Below, one piece after another: positions 9,359 through 19,388 of a DNA stretch of 64,000 bases. The notes under the pieces were generated by a model. It was not told the DNA's origin, did not search any database, and was given only the letters and a program-made list of their open reading frames with translations. Numbering within the stretch: the first letter of the stretch is position 1; each line of letters opens with the position of its first letter. Source of the DNA: Pontibacter sp. HSC-14F20 (GTDB lineage Bacteria; Bacteroidota; Bacteroidia; Cytophagales; Hymenobacteraceae); contig NZ_JAHZTC010000002.1 of the NCBI RefSeq assembly GCF_019599265.1, forward strand, positions 62,001-126,000, given 5' to 3'. Made by a program: the position numbers and the translations under genes.

Positions 9359-12300
9359 TTAGTTTTTCATGATCCTGGTAGTGGACTCCATACCTGCGCC
9401 CACCACTTTGAGAATATACATACCCGACTGTAACTGATTGAGCTTAAGTTCCAGCATGTTGACCCCAGCATCCAGGTCCAGGTCTTTGGTCATGACACGG
9501 CGACCGTTGATGTCGTAAATGGTCATGGCGGCCACCTGTGCTTCTGGTGCGGTAAGCGTTACCTTGATCACATCCTGGAATGGGTTCGGATAAGCCTGTG
9601 TAGCCAACTCACGCGCCAGGCCTTTGGCATTTACCGCAATTACATTGCTGTAGGCAAACTGACCATCCAGATCTACCTGCTTGAGTCGGTAGTAAACTGT
9701 TCCCTGTACCGGCGTGCGGTCGGTGAAAGTGTACTTGGACTCCAGGCTGGTCGTGCCTTTTCCTTTCACAGTACCCACCATTTCAAAGCTCCTCGCATCG
9801 AGGCTGCGCTCTATCTCAAAGCGATCGTTGTCCAGTTCCGAAGCCGTAAGCCACTCCAGGTGCGCCTGGTTGTTACGGACGGTAGCTGTGAAGTAGACAA
9901 GTTCGACAGGGAGCGGGATGATGACAGGCTCGTCGCCAAGCAGACGGATGACAATGCTGAGGGTAGTAATCTGACCACCTTGCAGCAATTCAATCCTGAG
10001 TGGGAAAGCCCCTTCACCCAGCGCACTTGGATTATTAACCGAGATAGTACCATCAGACGCTAATGTCAGGCCGTCCGGTAAGCTGCCAAATACAATGTCA
10101 GCATCTTCGATTTCACCATCAGGGTCAGTAGCAAAAGCTAAGATATCATCTACGGAGTACTCATCGTTATACCTTGGCGGGTTGATGGTATAGAAAGCGT
10201 CGCAGTTAACTGTGATTGTTACCTCATCGAATGAGGCTTCACCACCTTCACCGCATACTGGGGTAGAAGTCCATCGGAAAACGTAGGTGCCTGGATCTAG
10301 GTTAGAGGCTGTCGCATTATTCGCGCTTGCCGGAGAGAACACAGCTTGAGATGGTCCGCTGATTTGAGTCCACAAGCCGGCATCCTGTCCCACATCGTTT
10401 GCACTGAGCACCACACTGGTTCCGCACACAGTTCGGTCTTCACCCGCATTAGCTTGTAAGACAGTATTGGCCACCTGTACTGTAACAGTATTCGCTAAAA
10501 TGATTTCCCCACAACCAGGACTGGTAACCGTTACATAGAAGATCTGATTTCCCTCTGTCAGTGCAGGAGTAGATCTTGTTATAGGTTCACCATTTCCTGT
10601 GAATGCTGAGCCAATCTGTTCGTCAGTACCGAAGTTTATTTCTGTACCCACCCTGCGATAGATGCGGTAGGTATAAACCGTGTTCGCATTGAATTCTGTT
10701 TGCACACCGATGGTTGCACCGTTTCCGACGCAAACCTTATTGTTCTCTGCAAACACAAAGTTGTTTACAGATGGGCCGGAAATAAACACAGTTGCCTGGT
10801 CGGCGATGGTTACACCGCAAGCATCTTCACCCGGGAAAGATACGCGCAAGCCAATTGTGGTGTTGGCTGAAATTGGGCCGGTAGTCAGGGTAACGTTTCC
10901 TGCTGCTCCTGACGCTGGTGCTCCAATTGGCAGTCCGGTTGACTGGTTGACTAACTGGTAAACATAGGCTGGGTTAGAGCCAGAGAGTAAATAGCTCACA
11001 CTGCGACTGCCACATACGGGTTGTGGAGTAATCGGTGTCAGTTCCAGACCAGTAGTAGCAGGCTGCGGACTCACAGTTACTGCCACCGTATTGGTCGAGG
11101 TAGCGTCACACGCCGTGCCAGCCAGGCTTCTGGCCCTGTACGTAACCGTCTGATTTTCATTTGCTGCTGTCAGGTTTGTGAACGGTCCCGAGATCAAGGT
11201 GATTGGTCCGCCAGTGCCCAGCACAGAACTGCCTGATTCCTCCCCGTTAATCAGCAGGCGATAAATAATGCCATAATCTGAACCAGACAACTCAAAACTA
11301 GTTGTGTTTCCGCCGCATACTGTCGCTGTTGTTGGGCTAAGTGTAAATACAGCTGTCGGTGGAGCACAGGCCACAATTACCGGTTCTGACTGTTGGCTTT
11401 CACAGCCATTTGGTGGAGTGAAAGTGGCTGTTACAGTTGCTCCTGCGAACAGATCCTGTGCTGATATACCTTCTACTCCCCAGGTAGTACCTGAGATAAA
11501 GACCGGCGTAGGATATGGGGTGCCTTCGATGTAAATGTTGATTTGTCCACCTGAAGCAGATGCTGGCGCAATGCCTGTAATCGTTGTAGCGCCAGCAGTT
11601 ATTGGGTTGATAGTTAAGACGCTTTCTGGCCCAGGTGTAGCTGTTACTACGTTAGAGTTAACACTTGACACATTATTCGGAGATACGGCTCTGGCCGTAA
11701 TAGCTGTACCCGCAGCAATGCCTCCTGCTGTCATCGACGTAAAATTGGCCACCCAAATACCGGTGCTTGTAACTGTAGCGGTAACCGGCGTCGTGCCATC
11801 GCTTTGCGTAACGAGCGTTCCGGTTCTGGTGCCAGCTGTACCACCAGTGTAAAACTGAATAGTCGTACCAATAGGGTTTGTGGAAGTGCCTGAGAGAGTA
11901 GTGACAAAACCGCAGTCAGGTGTATCGATAACTGGGGTAGTTAATGTAGAAACAACTCTAAGAGCAATTGAAGGAGCCGAATACAGACCGCATCCGCCAG
12001 TAGTTTCTGTTCTTACAGTAAGTACATCATTTGGCGTGAGGGCAGTTGATAAGGCTGTTAAATCCAATGTCCCTGTTGGGTTATTTGTGGCCCCTGTAAT
12101 CGTTAATAAGACATTAGTCGGTTGACCATTTCTAAAAAGTACAATTCTGCTTACAGGACTGTTGCCGTTTGTTACTGTTACATTAATTGATTCTAAAGTA
12201 GAGGGTATAGGTGTTGAGCTAGTAACATTATTAATTGTAGTTCCCTGATAAGTGATACTTGTAATCTCTACTCTATGCGCTAAAACAGTTTCTACAGACT

Positions 12301-13759
12301 GTCCATTTCCTCTACAGTATTGATTTGATCTAGGGGATTCACATCCTATAGGGTTATTACTTTCATCTACAGGGGTAGATGTAATGTAATAATTAGTATT
12401 GGAGGAAGTATTATAAGCTAAAGTTATTGGTTGAATACTTGCAGGAGATATAACTGTCTCAAACACTTGTAAAGAATTTGGAAGGCTGTAAATTCTGATT
12501 CTCTGCCGTTGAGCATAATTTGGTTCAAAGATTATATTTCTAGGATTACCACCGGTACTTCCTGTAATTCTAGGAGCAGGAGTTTCGCAAAAAACAGTAT
12601 TAACCGTTACCGTATTCGAAAGAGGTGAGATGGTTTTACCTGGTGCTGTTACTCTGGCCGTAATTGTATTTCCCGGTTGCAATAAGTTGCTTGGGATACC
12701 ACTCAACGTCCATATACCGTTCACGCTCACAGTAGGGCAAGCCAGCTGGCCAGCGCCACCGCAAATGGATTCACCGTTTAACAGTACAGTCACAACAGAG
12801 CCTGGTACTTCTGTGCTGGTACCTGAAATGGATGTACTGTTTGCATTGATTGGGCTGCTTACTACAGGAGCTGCGGAAGGAGCAGGTGTTATACCTGAAT
12901 TTCTGATTTGGGTTAAGGTAGTAGGAGGAAATATACCTAGTAAAGCTCGCCAGGCATCTGGTGCGTTGTACCCATAGGCCTGAAAATTAACACCACCTAC
13001 ATCTGAGATAGTACCTGTAAAACCACTTTGTGCACTAGTAATAGTAATGCCGCTCATGCGTAACGGAGTGGTAGTGGTAATTTCGCCTCCGAATGCACTC
13101 AGTGGCACATAGAAATCATAGAAAAAATCAGCGTTATCTCCGTTTGTAGAGCCAGCCACCGCTCGTTGTGAGTATTGGTCAACTGAACCCGTAAAGATGG
13201 TACCGCTGGTGACACCACTATGGTCTAGTACTTGTACAGAAGAATTCGAAGCCAGAAGCACTTCGAACTCAAATCCTGGATTAGCCCCTGTACCCTCAAA
13301 TAAGTTATTTGAATCTATTAGGACGCTATAACCTTTGGAAGCCGTTGAGTTACCGCCAAGTCTGACACGGAAAAGTAAATTTGTGCCATCAAAATACACT
13401 GCAATAGGGGAACCTGTAGAAGGAGAGGTGATAGGGGTCGCCGGACCAGCCAGGTCAGTGTGCCCTCCAGCAGTACCTGTGTTCAGGTCCCCTGTAGGTT
13501 CTGATGTTAAGGCCGGGAATTGCCGGTAAGGAATTTCACTGTTGCCAGTTCCTTCATCTCTGCCGTTAGCAAATCCTGTTCTATTGATGGAGACATATCC
13601 ATCGGTGTTGGGGTCTAATATTTGTTGGCCAGTTCCGACAGCCGTTCTTGTAATCAGACCGGGAGTGGTTTGCGCAAAAGCGCTTGCGATCGTGACTACG
13701 AGTAAAATGGCAACCAACAGGCTGCACCGTAGTAACGAGACTTGTATATATTTTTTCAT
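9359..13759 (-). CDS. Large secreted T9SS protein with repeated Ig/CARDB-like domains and C-terminal sorting domain
   Basis: A 1466-residue protein. The N-terminus MKKYIQVSLLRCSLLVAILL is a signal peptide with probable cleavage after ASAFAQ. Residues 30-290 resemble a secreted beta-rich head. Then follow several Thr/Ser/Gly/Val-rich Ig-like repeats, recognisable by recurring GTSTEVPGS, GTSTNPIGT and GIAPASASG turns and paired cysteines. Near residue 1290 comes a typical pre-sorting segment (PLPVELVYFTATVRNNQAHL), and from about 1385 the T9SS type A sorting domain (YPNPFQDVIKVTL, YDINGRRVM, SGMYILKV). The protein should cross the outer membrane by the Por/type IX system and be surface-attached or released; adhesion is plausible but not shown. 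No catalytic motif seen. Confidence 0.85.
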   Translation of the reverse strand: MKKYIQVSLLRCSLLVAILLVVTIASAFAQTTPGLITRTAVGTGQQILDPNTDGYVSINRTGFANGRDEGTGNSEIPYRQFPALTSEPTGDLNTGTAGGHTDLAGPATPITSPSTGSPIAVYFDGTNLLFRVRLGGNSTASKGYSVLIDSNNLFEGTGANPGFEFEVLLASNSSVQVLDHSGVTSGTIFTGSVDQYSQRAVAGSTNGDNADFFYDFYVPLSAFGGEITTTTPLRMSGITITSAQSGFTGTISDVGGVNFQAYGYNAPDAWRALLGIFPPTTLTQIRNSGITPAPSAAPVVSSPINANSTSISGTSTEVPGSVVTVLLNGESICGGAGQLACPTVSVNGIWTLSGIPSNLLQPGNTITARVTAPGKTISPLSNTVTVNTVFCETPAPRITGSTGGNPRNIIFEPNYAQRQRIRIYSLPNSLQVFETVISPASIQPITLAYNTSSNTNYYITSTPVDESNNPIGCESPRSNQYCRGNGQSVETVLAHRVEITSITYQGTTINNVTSSTPIPSTLESINVTVTNGNSPVSRIVLFRNGQPTNVLLTITGATNNPTGTLDLTALSTALTPNDVLTVRTETTGGCGLYSAPSIALRVVSTLTTPVIDTPDCGFVTTLSGTSTNPIGTTIQFYTGGTAGTRTGTLVTQSDGTTPVTATVTSTGIWVANFTSMTAGGIAAGTAITARAVSPNNVSSVNSNVVTATPGPESVLTINPITAGATTITGIAPASASGGQINIYIEGTPYPTPVFISGTTWGVEGISAQDLFAGATVTATFTPPNGCESQQSEPVIVACAPPTAVFTLSPTTATVCGGNTTSFELSGSDYGIIYRLLINGEESGSSVLGTGGPITLISGPFTNLTAANENQTVTYRARSLAGTACDATSTNTVAVTVSPQPATTGLELTPITPQPVCGSRSVSYLLSGSNPAYVYQLVNQSTGLPIGAPASGAAGNVTLTTGPISANTTIGLRVSFPGEDACGVTIADQATVFISGPSVNNFVFAENNKVCVGNGATIGVQTEFNANTVYTYRIYRRVGTEINFGTDEQIGSAFTGNGEPITRSTPALTEGNQIFYVTVTSPGCGEIILANTVTVQVANTVLQANAGEDRTVCGTSVVLSANDVGQDAGLWTQISGPSQAVFSPASANNATASNLDPGTYVFRWTSTPVCGEGGEASFDEVTITVNCDAFYTINPPRYNDEYSVDDILAFATDPDGEIEDADIVFGSLPDGLTLASDGTISVNNPSALGEGAFPLRIELLQGGQITTLSIVIRLLGDEPVIIPLPVELVYFTATVRNNQAHLEWLTASELDNDRFEIERSLDARSFEMVGTVKGKGTTSLESKYTFTDRTPVQGTVYYRLKQVDLDGQFAYSNVIAVNAKGLARELATQAYPNPFQDVIKVTLTAPEAQVAAMTIYDINGRRVMTKDLDLDAGVNMLELKLNQLQSGMYILKVVGAGMESTTRIMKN

Positions 13760-14214
13760 AGTTTGGGTAAAAGTTTGTTATAGCAGTATTTAATTTAAGG
13801 GTAATCAACACAATGAATTTTAGTATAAACCGGACAGTACATGCCCAGGTCTCACTATTAGAATGTATTGAGTTATACGTTCCTGTGCTATAAAACTTTA
13901 GTGTGCAATTGGACTTAAATTGATTAGGTCTGCCAAGTCAAATTGTATCGTTAAGCTTCTATACTTCTATAATTTTATCTAGCAATATTCAGACTATTAG
14001 AAGTTTCTTATGTTATAGGTGATTTTATAGCTCGGGTAGAAGAAATAGTTTGATACCTAAACTCAGTGCTGGTGAAGTAATGAAAAAGTAGTGCAATTTT
14101 AAGGGAATTCTTTAACTGCACATGGAGTGGAAATGTACAATAACCAAGCTATATAGAGGTCGTCTATATAAATGACTGTGAAAGGATTAGAAATTAGATA
14201 AATCCTGTATGCTC
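13760..14214. other. AT-rich intergenic region between two minus-strand genes
   Basis: No open frame with coding character, RNA gene or strong terminator was found in these 455 bases. It must hold the promoter of the T9SS protein gene on the minus strand, but no exact TAnnTTTG box with a -33 partner was recognised. A short AT-only inverted repeat (tatatag 14150-14156 / ctatata 14164-14170) lies downstream of the ketoacyl-synthase gene and is too weak to call a terminator. Confidence 0.5.
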
Positions 14215-15414
14215 CTAAACTAAAGAAAGGATAATGCTAGCTGAATTTCCACCGAAACCAGCCGCGTTGATCATGATCCGATTAATGCAGGAAACAGGCT
14301 GACTTGGCAGTGTGGAGGTATAGCCTGGAATGGAAATTTGTTGCTGCGTAAACAGTAGCAATGCATACTGCAAGCTAAGCGCGCCGGATGCACCCAGCGT
14401 ATGGCCAAGCAGGTGTTTATTCGTGGTAATAGCGGGAAGGTTTTTTTCAAAGAGCGCCTTGATGGCATTTAATTCAGCCTTGTCGCCGGCTCTGGTGCCC
14501 GGCGAATGGGTGATGATCACATCAACAGCTTGCTTTTGAAACGAGAGCTGCGACAATGCGTGCCGCATGGACTGCTGAAAGTTTAGTCCTTCATCAGAAA
14601 TCCCAGTTTTGCTCTTGATCTGTTCAAAGCCAAACCCAGTAGCTTCAATGATCACATCGCCCTTACTAAGTTGAGAGGCAGGCGTTTTTTCCAGTGCCAG
14701 CACAGCAGCCCCTTCACCTAGCACAAAGGTATTCTGACCGGAAATGCCGTAGGGCTGGCAAGGGTAAAGCTGATCATGCATGGCAGAGTAAATTCCAATC
14801 GCTTTCATTTGAGCAATGGTGAAGTCCGTTAAAGGTGCTTCAGTGCCGCCAGCCAGGAAGCGGCGGGCCATACCGGCGCGTAGCCAGGCTACTCCGTTTG
14901 CCACGGCCATCAGCGCCGTGCTGCAGGTAATGGAATGACTAATCTGTGCCCCACCCGCATGTACCGCATGGCCTACCCAACTCGATAAATTGCCCAATGT
15001 AGTGGTAGGAGAGGCGGAAGACGAGAGTTTTTGCTGCTGAAAGTCTTCGAAATGTTGCTCAAATAAGCCGGTAGCCCCTCTGGATGAACCGATGTTCACA
15101 GCCAATTCTTCCTGCGTACCCGAGAGTGGATGAAGCCACCTGGCCTGTTCTGTAGCCTGGCGCGCGGCAAAAATGGCCAGCAGCACAGAGCGGTCCAGCT
15201 GGCGATAGCTGGGGTTGTCTGTCTGAAGTTTTCGTAGTGCGCTTTCGCCAGTTTCTGAGAGGGCGGCTACAGGAGTTGCCTGCTCTTGATGTTGTATAAC
15301 AGAAAAAGAAGGCTTGCCGGAAAGATAGGCTTGTGCTGCAGATTGCGCATCTATACCTAATGCAGAGATTGCCCCGCAGCCCCTGATCACGATATGTTCT
15401 CTTTCAGCTTCCAA
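14215..15414 (-). CDS. Beta-ketoacyl-ACP synthase (FabF/KAS-II-like) at the end of the biotin cluster
   Basis: A 399-residue thiolase-fold condensing enzyme. The Cys-His-His set is present: C164 in SITCSTALMA, H303 in THSPGTRAGD, and H338 in NKHLLGHTLGASG with the accompanying lysine K333. It should extend acyl-ACP with malonyl-ACP by decarboxylative condensation. Its position 74 bp after bioA, same strand, suggests a part in making the pimeloyl precursor of biotin, but polyketide-like or housekeeping roles are possible. No ATG is available: the frame opens after the bioA stop with TTG at 15414 giving the expected N-terminus. Two other ketoacyl-synthase features, the GGTEAPLT and FVLGEGAAVL segments, are intact. 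Confidence 0.85.
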   Translation of the reverse strand: MEAEREHIVIRGCGAISALGIDAQSAAQAYLSGKPSFSVIQHQEQATPVAALSETGESALRKLQTDNPSYRQLDRSVLLAIFAARQATEQARWLHPLSGTQEELAVNIGSSRGATGLFEQHFEDFQQQKLSSSASPTTTLGNLSSWVGHAVHAGGAQISHSITCSTALMAVANGVAWLRAGMARRFLAGGTEAPLTDFTIAQMKAIGIYSAMHDQLYPCQPYGISGQNTFVLGEGAAVLALEKTPASQLSKGDVIIEATGFGFEQIKSKTGISDEGLNFQQSMRHALSQLSFQKQAVDVIITHSPGTRAGDKAELNAIKALFEKNLPAITTNKHLLGHTLGASGALSLQYALLLFTQQQISIPGYTSTLPSQPVSCINRIMINAAGFGGNSASIILSLV

Positions 15415-15488
15415 ATCAATCGTAAAGGTAAAGGGTTTCAGACGGAATTTCCTCAGGTGTTGACCGGGACTCTGGAAGCCAGACAGGA

Positions 15489-16817
15489 TTAATCATGTAA
15501 AGTAGTTTGGGATGGCGGCTCAAAGTAACGTGCTCCGGTGATTAGTTCGCGCATACCTTGTATGGTCAGGTATACCTGGTCAAGCTGCGCATCGGTAATG
15601 CAGTAAGGAGGAATCACATAGATTATGTTGCCAAGCGGACGCAGAATTACACCTTGTTCCAGGGCAAAGCTGTAAAGCGTATCGCCCAGTTTGTTAAAGT
15701 AGGAAGTGCCATCGGCTTCGAATTCCACTGCCAGAATGGTGCCTTGCTGCCGTACATCTGCTATTTTATCCATTGATTTCAACTGCTCAGCAAAAGTTGC
15801 GTGGCGCTTGCTAATGCGATCGATGTGTTGCTGCGTTTCTTCCTGTAGCAGCAAATCCAGGCTGGCCAGACCAGCGGCGCAGGCAACTGGGTTTCCGGTG
15901 TAGCTGTGCCCGTGAAACAAGGTTTTGCGCTTGTCATCGCTCAGGAAGGCTTCGTAGATTTTTTCGTTGCAGGAAGTGGTACCCAGCGCCATCGTGCCGC
16001 CGGTGAGTCCTTTCGAGAGCGTGACCATATCCGGTTTATGTTGCAAATAATCGCTGGCGAAGGTGCGGCCGGTGCGACCGAAACCTGTCATCACCTCATC
16101 GGCAATAGTCAGGATGTCGTGCTGTTGGCAGATGGCGAGCAACTGGTCGAGTACCTCCGGCTGATACATCACCATACCTGCCGTGCCGAGTACCAGTGGT
16201 TCGTAAATAAATGCGGCTACGTCACTACTTCGGGCAAAAGCCTCCAGCTGTTTTACGGTTTCTTCTGCCTGTCCAGGTATAGGCACATCAATAAATTCCA
16301 CCTCAAACAAATATGACCAAAAGGGGGCAGTAAAGGCGCTACGGGCACTCACGGCCATGGCGCCAAAGGTGTCGCCATGGTAGCTGTCGCGGAAAGCAAT
16401 GATTTTGCGTTTCGGTATACCTTTGTTCTGCCAGTATTGTATGGCCATTTTTAGCGCGACCTCTACAGCAGTGGAGCCATTGTCGGAGTAAAAGATGCGG
16501 CTCTGGCCCTGGGGTAAGATCCGGATTAAGCGCTCAGCAAAAGTTACAGCGGCGGGATGCGTGAATCCGGCAAAAATGACGTGCTCCAGGGTCTGCAATT
16601 GCTCCGCAACTTTTTGAGCAATGTAAGGGTGCGCATGTCCGTGCAGGTTTACCCACCACGAAGCTACTGCATCAATGTACGTCTTTCCGTCCTCTGCATA
16701 GAGTAAAGCTCCTTCGCCCCGCACAATAGGTATAGGAAGGGCGGCGGTTTTCATCTGCGTGTACGGGTGCCAGATAACCCGCTGGTCGCGGCTGGCAAGG
16801 TTATCGGAAAGGGGCAT
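15489..16817 (-). CDS. bioA: Adenosylmethionine-8-amino-7-oxononanoate aminotransferase
   Basis: A 442-residue class-III aminotransferase that converts KAPA to DAPA in biotin synthesis using SAM as amino donor. Landmarks: WHPYTQM near residue 16 (typical of BioA), YSDNGSTAVEVALKMA, FRDSYHGDTFGAMAVS, the aspartate in ADEVMTGFGRTG, and the PLP lysine in LSKGLTGGTMALG near residue 280. The substrate-binding HGHSYTGNPVACAAG is also present. It follows a HEAT-repeat gene and precedes the ketoacyl synthase gene on the minus strand, all part of one biotin cluster. Confidence 0.95.
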   Translation of the reverse strand: MPLSDNLASRDQRVIWHPYTQMKTAALPIPIVRGEGALLYAEDGKTYIDAVASWWVNLHGHAHPYIAQKVAEQLQTLEHVIFAGFTHPAAVTFAERLIRILPQGQSRIFYSDNGSTAVEVALKMAIQYWQNKGIPKRKIIAFRDSYHGDTFGAMAVSARSAFTAPFWSYLFEVEFIDVPIPGQAEETVKQLEAFARSSDVAAFIYEPLVLGTAGMVMYQPEVLDQLLAICQQHDILTIADEVMTGFGRTGRTFASDYLQHKPDMVTLSKGLTGGTMALGTTSCNEKIYEAFLSDDKRKTLFHGHSYTGNPVACAAGLASLDLLLQEETQQHIDRISKRHATFAEQLKSMDKIADVRQQGTILAVEFEADGTSYFNKLGDTLYSFALEQGVILRPLGNIIYVIPPYCITDAQLDQVYLTIQGMRELITGARYFEPPSQTTLHD

Positions 16818-16866
16818 AAGTCAGGTATAGCTCTGGTGCGAAAGTATAAAACACCCGGGTATTTGC

Positions 16867-17436
16867 CTACCGATTGTGTGGAAAAAAGCGCTTTAGCAGC
16901 CTTTTGCCCCGGCTGAGCATGGCGGGCGACCCGTCTTTCAGCAGAAATTCAATCTGGGATTTTAGTTCATCTCCTATCCACGGAAACTCATCCTGCAGGT
17001 ATGCCAGTACATCCAGGCAGTTAACCTTTACTGCCACAGGTGTGCGCGGATCGATCAACCACTCAAACATGGTTTCCACAATGGCTTCATGTTCAGGTAT
17101 AGCGCTCCAGGCGGTACTGTAAATTTGCCTTGCCTTTGGATTTGCACATCGCATCAGTATTTTGGTGAAATGCCGCTGGCAACTCAGGTTCTGCTGAGCA
17201 GGCAATCGACTGACAAAATCCGGCAGGTGAGGCACGAACTGTTCTGGGTAGGTATAGGCCACTTCTTCCAGCACCCAGGCAGCCCGAAAAGCAACAGCTG
17301 GTTTGTGCCGCGTGTAGCAAAGATTCAGTAAATCAGTGACTGGCAGCTTGCCTGAATTCGCCTGAGCCGCTAAATGCTGTACCTGCGCTTTGCCCGGTGT
17401 CTGACTCAAAACCTCAAAAAGTACTTCTGTATGCAT
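16867..17436 (-). CDS. Small HEAT-repeat-like alpha-helical protein inside the biotin cluster
   Basis: A 189-residue protein without catalytic motifs. Its helical repeats (AFRAAWVLEEVAYTYPEQF, ARQIYSTAWSAIPEHEAIV, AVKVNCLDVLAYLQDEFPWI) have the HEAT/adenylosuccinate-lyase-like DNA glycosylase-fold flavour seen in many Bacteroidetes hypothetical proteins. It lies between bioD (190 bp upstream) and bioA (50 bp downstream), same strand, so it is probably co-transcribed. No signal peptide, so cytoplasmic. Function unknown; a structural link to biotin metabolism is only suggested by position. Confidence 0.65.
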   Translation of the reverse strand: MHTEVLFEVLSQTPGKAQVQHLAAQANSGKLPVTDLLNLCYTRHKPAVAFRAAWVLEEVAYTYPEQFVPHLPDFVSRLPAQQNLSCQRHFTKILMRCANPKARQIYSTAWSAIPEHEAIVETMFEWLIDPRTPVAVKVNCLDVLAYLQDEFPWIGDELKSQIEFLLKDGSPAMLSRGKRLLKRFFPHNR

Positions 17437-17625
17437 GCGCCGTGTCCAAAATTTGGGATATCAGGTATAGCACCTGACCAAATTTAGGAATAGAGAATAG
17501 CTTTTCATAGTACAAATAGCAAGGAAGTTGCCTGGTGCTATGTCAAGTTTTAACCGGAAGCTGTAATCGTTTTAGTAGAGTTTAAACAATAGGCTAGGTA
17601 TAGGTGTATCCTTTGTTATATGAAC

Positions 17626-18240
17626 TTACAGGTAAGAGGTGAAGCTCTTAGCATACTCAGCTACAGCCTCTTGGCAAAAGTCAGCCTCCTGCCGGATAGA
17701 GGGCAGACGGCGCAGCCCGGTATACTTGATGATGAAGTCCTCCGAAGTCTGGTTCTCTTCCCCGTTAAAAATGATACCCGCCACAGGCACTTTGCGGTAA
17801 CGCAGCACCTCGGCCGTGAGCAAGGTATGGTTGATGCTACCCAGGTAGTTTCTCGAGACGAGGATCACTTCCAGACCCAGCTGCTGCACCAGGTCCAGCA
17901 CCAGGTAGCGCTTGTTAAGAGGCACCATCAGGCCGCCAGCTCCCTCCACAATTAGGTTATTCTGCGTTTCGGGGAGTTTCAGACCGTGCACATCTATTTC
18001 TATACCTTCGGCGGCCGCTGCCTTGTGCGGAGAGGCAGCCATCTTGAGGCAGTAAGCTTCAGGGTGAAACACAGAGCTTGCGTTCGAGACCAAACTCCTG
18101 ACCATGTCGGTGTCCGTAAAATCGAGGCCACCCGCCTGCACGGGTTTCCAGTAATCGGCGTGTAAGGCTTCGGTGAGTATGGCTGCGGCAACTGTTTTGC
18201 CAACGTCCGTTCCGATGCCTGTTACAAAATATCTTTTCAT
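17626..18240 (-). CDS. bioD: Dethiobiotin synthetase
   Basis: A 204-residue ATP-dependent carboxylase closing the ureido ring of DAPA to give dethiobiotin. The N-terminal P-loop reads FVTGIGTDVGKT (residues 5-16), followed by YWKPVQAG, with the substrate lysine region, and VEGAGGLMVPLN near residue 107. Length matches the family. The start overlaps the end of bioF by four bases (ATGA type), so the two are translationally coupled. Confidence 0.95.
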   Translation of the reverse strand: MKRYFVTGIGTDVGKTVAAAILTEALHADYWKPVQAGGLDFTDTDMVRSLVSNASSVFHPEAYCLKMAASPHKAAAAEGIEIDVHGLKLPETQNNLIVEGAGGLMVPLNKRYLVLDLVQQLGLEVILVSRNYLGSINHTLLTAEVLRYRKVPVAGIIFNGEENQTSEDFIIKYTGLRRLPSIRQEADFCQEAVAEYAKSFTSYL

Positions 18241-19388
18241 GTACCTTTCGCTATGGCCTGCACGAGGCCGTCAATTTCTTCTTCACTATTATAGGCATGC
18301 ACGATCACGCGAAGCCGCTCTGTACCGGCAGGCACAGTAGGGGGCAACACGGGGCGCACATCAAATCCAGCTTGTTGCAGCGCAGCCGCCAGCGTCTTGA
18401 GTTGCCGGGACTCTTGCGGGAAAACAGATAGGATCACACTGTTTTCCGGGGTGCAGCGTATGCCGCTAAGTTTGTTCAGTTTTTGGTACAGTCGGGTTGC
18501 AAGTTGCTGCACGCGCTCACGCTCGGGCGCAAGTTCGGGTAGCAGGGTATAAGCACACTTCAGGGCGACCAGCGCATGCGTCGGCAGACCTGTTGTAAAT
18601 ATAAATGCTCTACTATAATTGATCAAAAAGTCGCGCAGCACTTGTGGACCGACAACAGCCGCTCCATGTGCGCCCATGGCTTTTCCATAGGTGATGACCT
18701 GCGCAAATACTTGTTTTTCCAGCCCAAGAGCCACTGTTAATCCTTCGCCTTTATCGCCATAAAGACCAACGGCATGTGCCTCGTCCACAATCAAAGCGGC
18801 TCCCTGTTCGTAGCATACCTGAGCCAGTTCTCTCAAAGGTGCTTTGTCGCCATCCATGGAGTAAACCGATTCTACCACCACGTATACCTGTCCGGTCACG
18901 CGCTTCATTTTTTGCCGGAGGTCTTCTACACTGTTGTGCCTGAAGCTGTAGGTTTTGGCAAAGCTCAACCGCAAACCGTCTTTCATGGAAGCGTGGCTGG
19001 CCTCGTCGTAAAACACCGTGTCGCCACGCTGCGGCAAAGCAGACAATAACCCCACATTGGCTGTATACCCCGAGTTGAAAAGCAGCGCCGCCTCCCCCTT
19101 GTGGTAGGACGCAATGATGCCCTCCAGCTCTTCGAAAAGGCCGTGGTTGCCGGATAGCAGTCGGGAGCCTGTTGCCCCCAAAGGCAAATGGCTATAGTGT
19201 TCCTCTTCCTTGTGGATGAGCGCCCGCAATTTCTCACTGCGAGCAAGGCCGAGGTAGTCGTTGGAGCAGAAGTCAATGAGCCCGGCGGTGGTTTTAAGCG
19301 AACGTAATATCTCCTGGACCCCCCGCTCCGCCAGCTTCTGCTGTAGTTTATTTTTTAATGGACTATTAGACAAAGGGATTCCTGACAA
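18237..19388 (-). CDS. bioF: 8-amino-7-oxononanoate synthase (KAPA synthase)
   Basis: A 383-residue alpha-oxoamine synthase that condenses a pimeloyl thioester with alanine. Motifs: IDFCSNDYLGLAR near residue 38, SGNHGLFEELE, the aspartate in VDEAHAVGLYG, and the PLP lysine K236 in VITYGKAMGAHGAAV. No ATG occurs before the conserved N-terminal region; the plausible start is TTG at 19388, which lies directly in one copy of a GACAAAAGA repeat. A stop codon upstream in frame limits any extension. The 3' end overlaps bioD by four bases. Related enzymes (KBL, serine palmitoyltransferase) are less likely because of the bio context. Confidence 0.93.
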   Translation of the reverse strand: MSGIPLSNSPLKNKLQQKLAERGVQEILRSLKTTAGLIDFCSNDYLGLARSEKLRALIHKEEEHYSHLPLGATGSRLLSGNHGLFEELEGIIASYHKGEAALLFNSGYTANVGLLSALPQRGDTVFYDEASHASMKDGLRLSFAKTYSFRHNSVEDLRQKMKRVTGQVYVVVESVYSMDGDKAPLRELAQVCYEQGAALIVDEAHAVGLYGDKGEGLTVALGLEKQVFAQVITYGKAMGAHGAAVVGPQVLRDFLINYSRAFIFTTGLPTHALVALKCAYTLLPELAPERERVQQLATRLYQKLNKLSGIRCTPENSVILSVFPQESRQLKTLAAALQQAGFDVRPVLPPTVPAGTERLRVIVHAYNSEEEIDGLVQAIAKGT

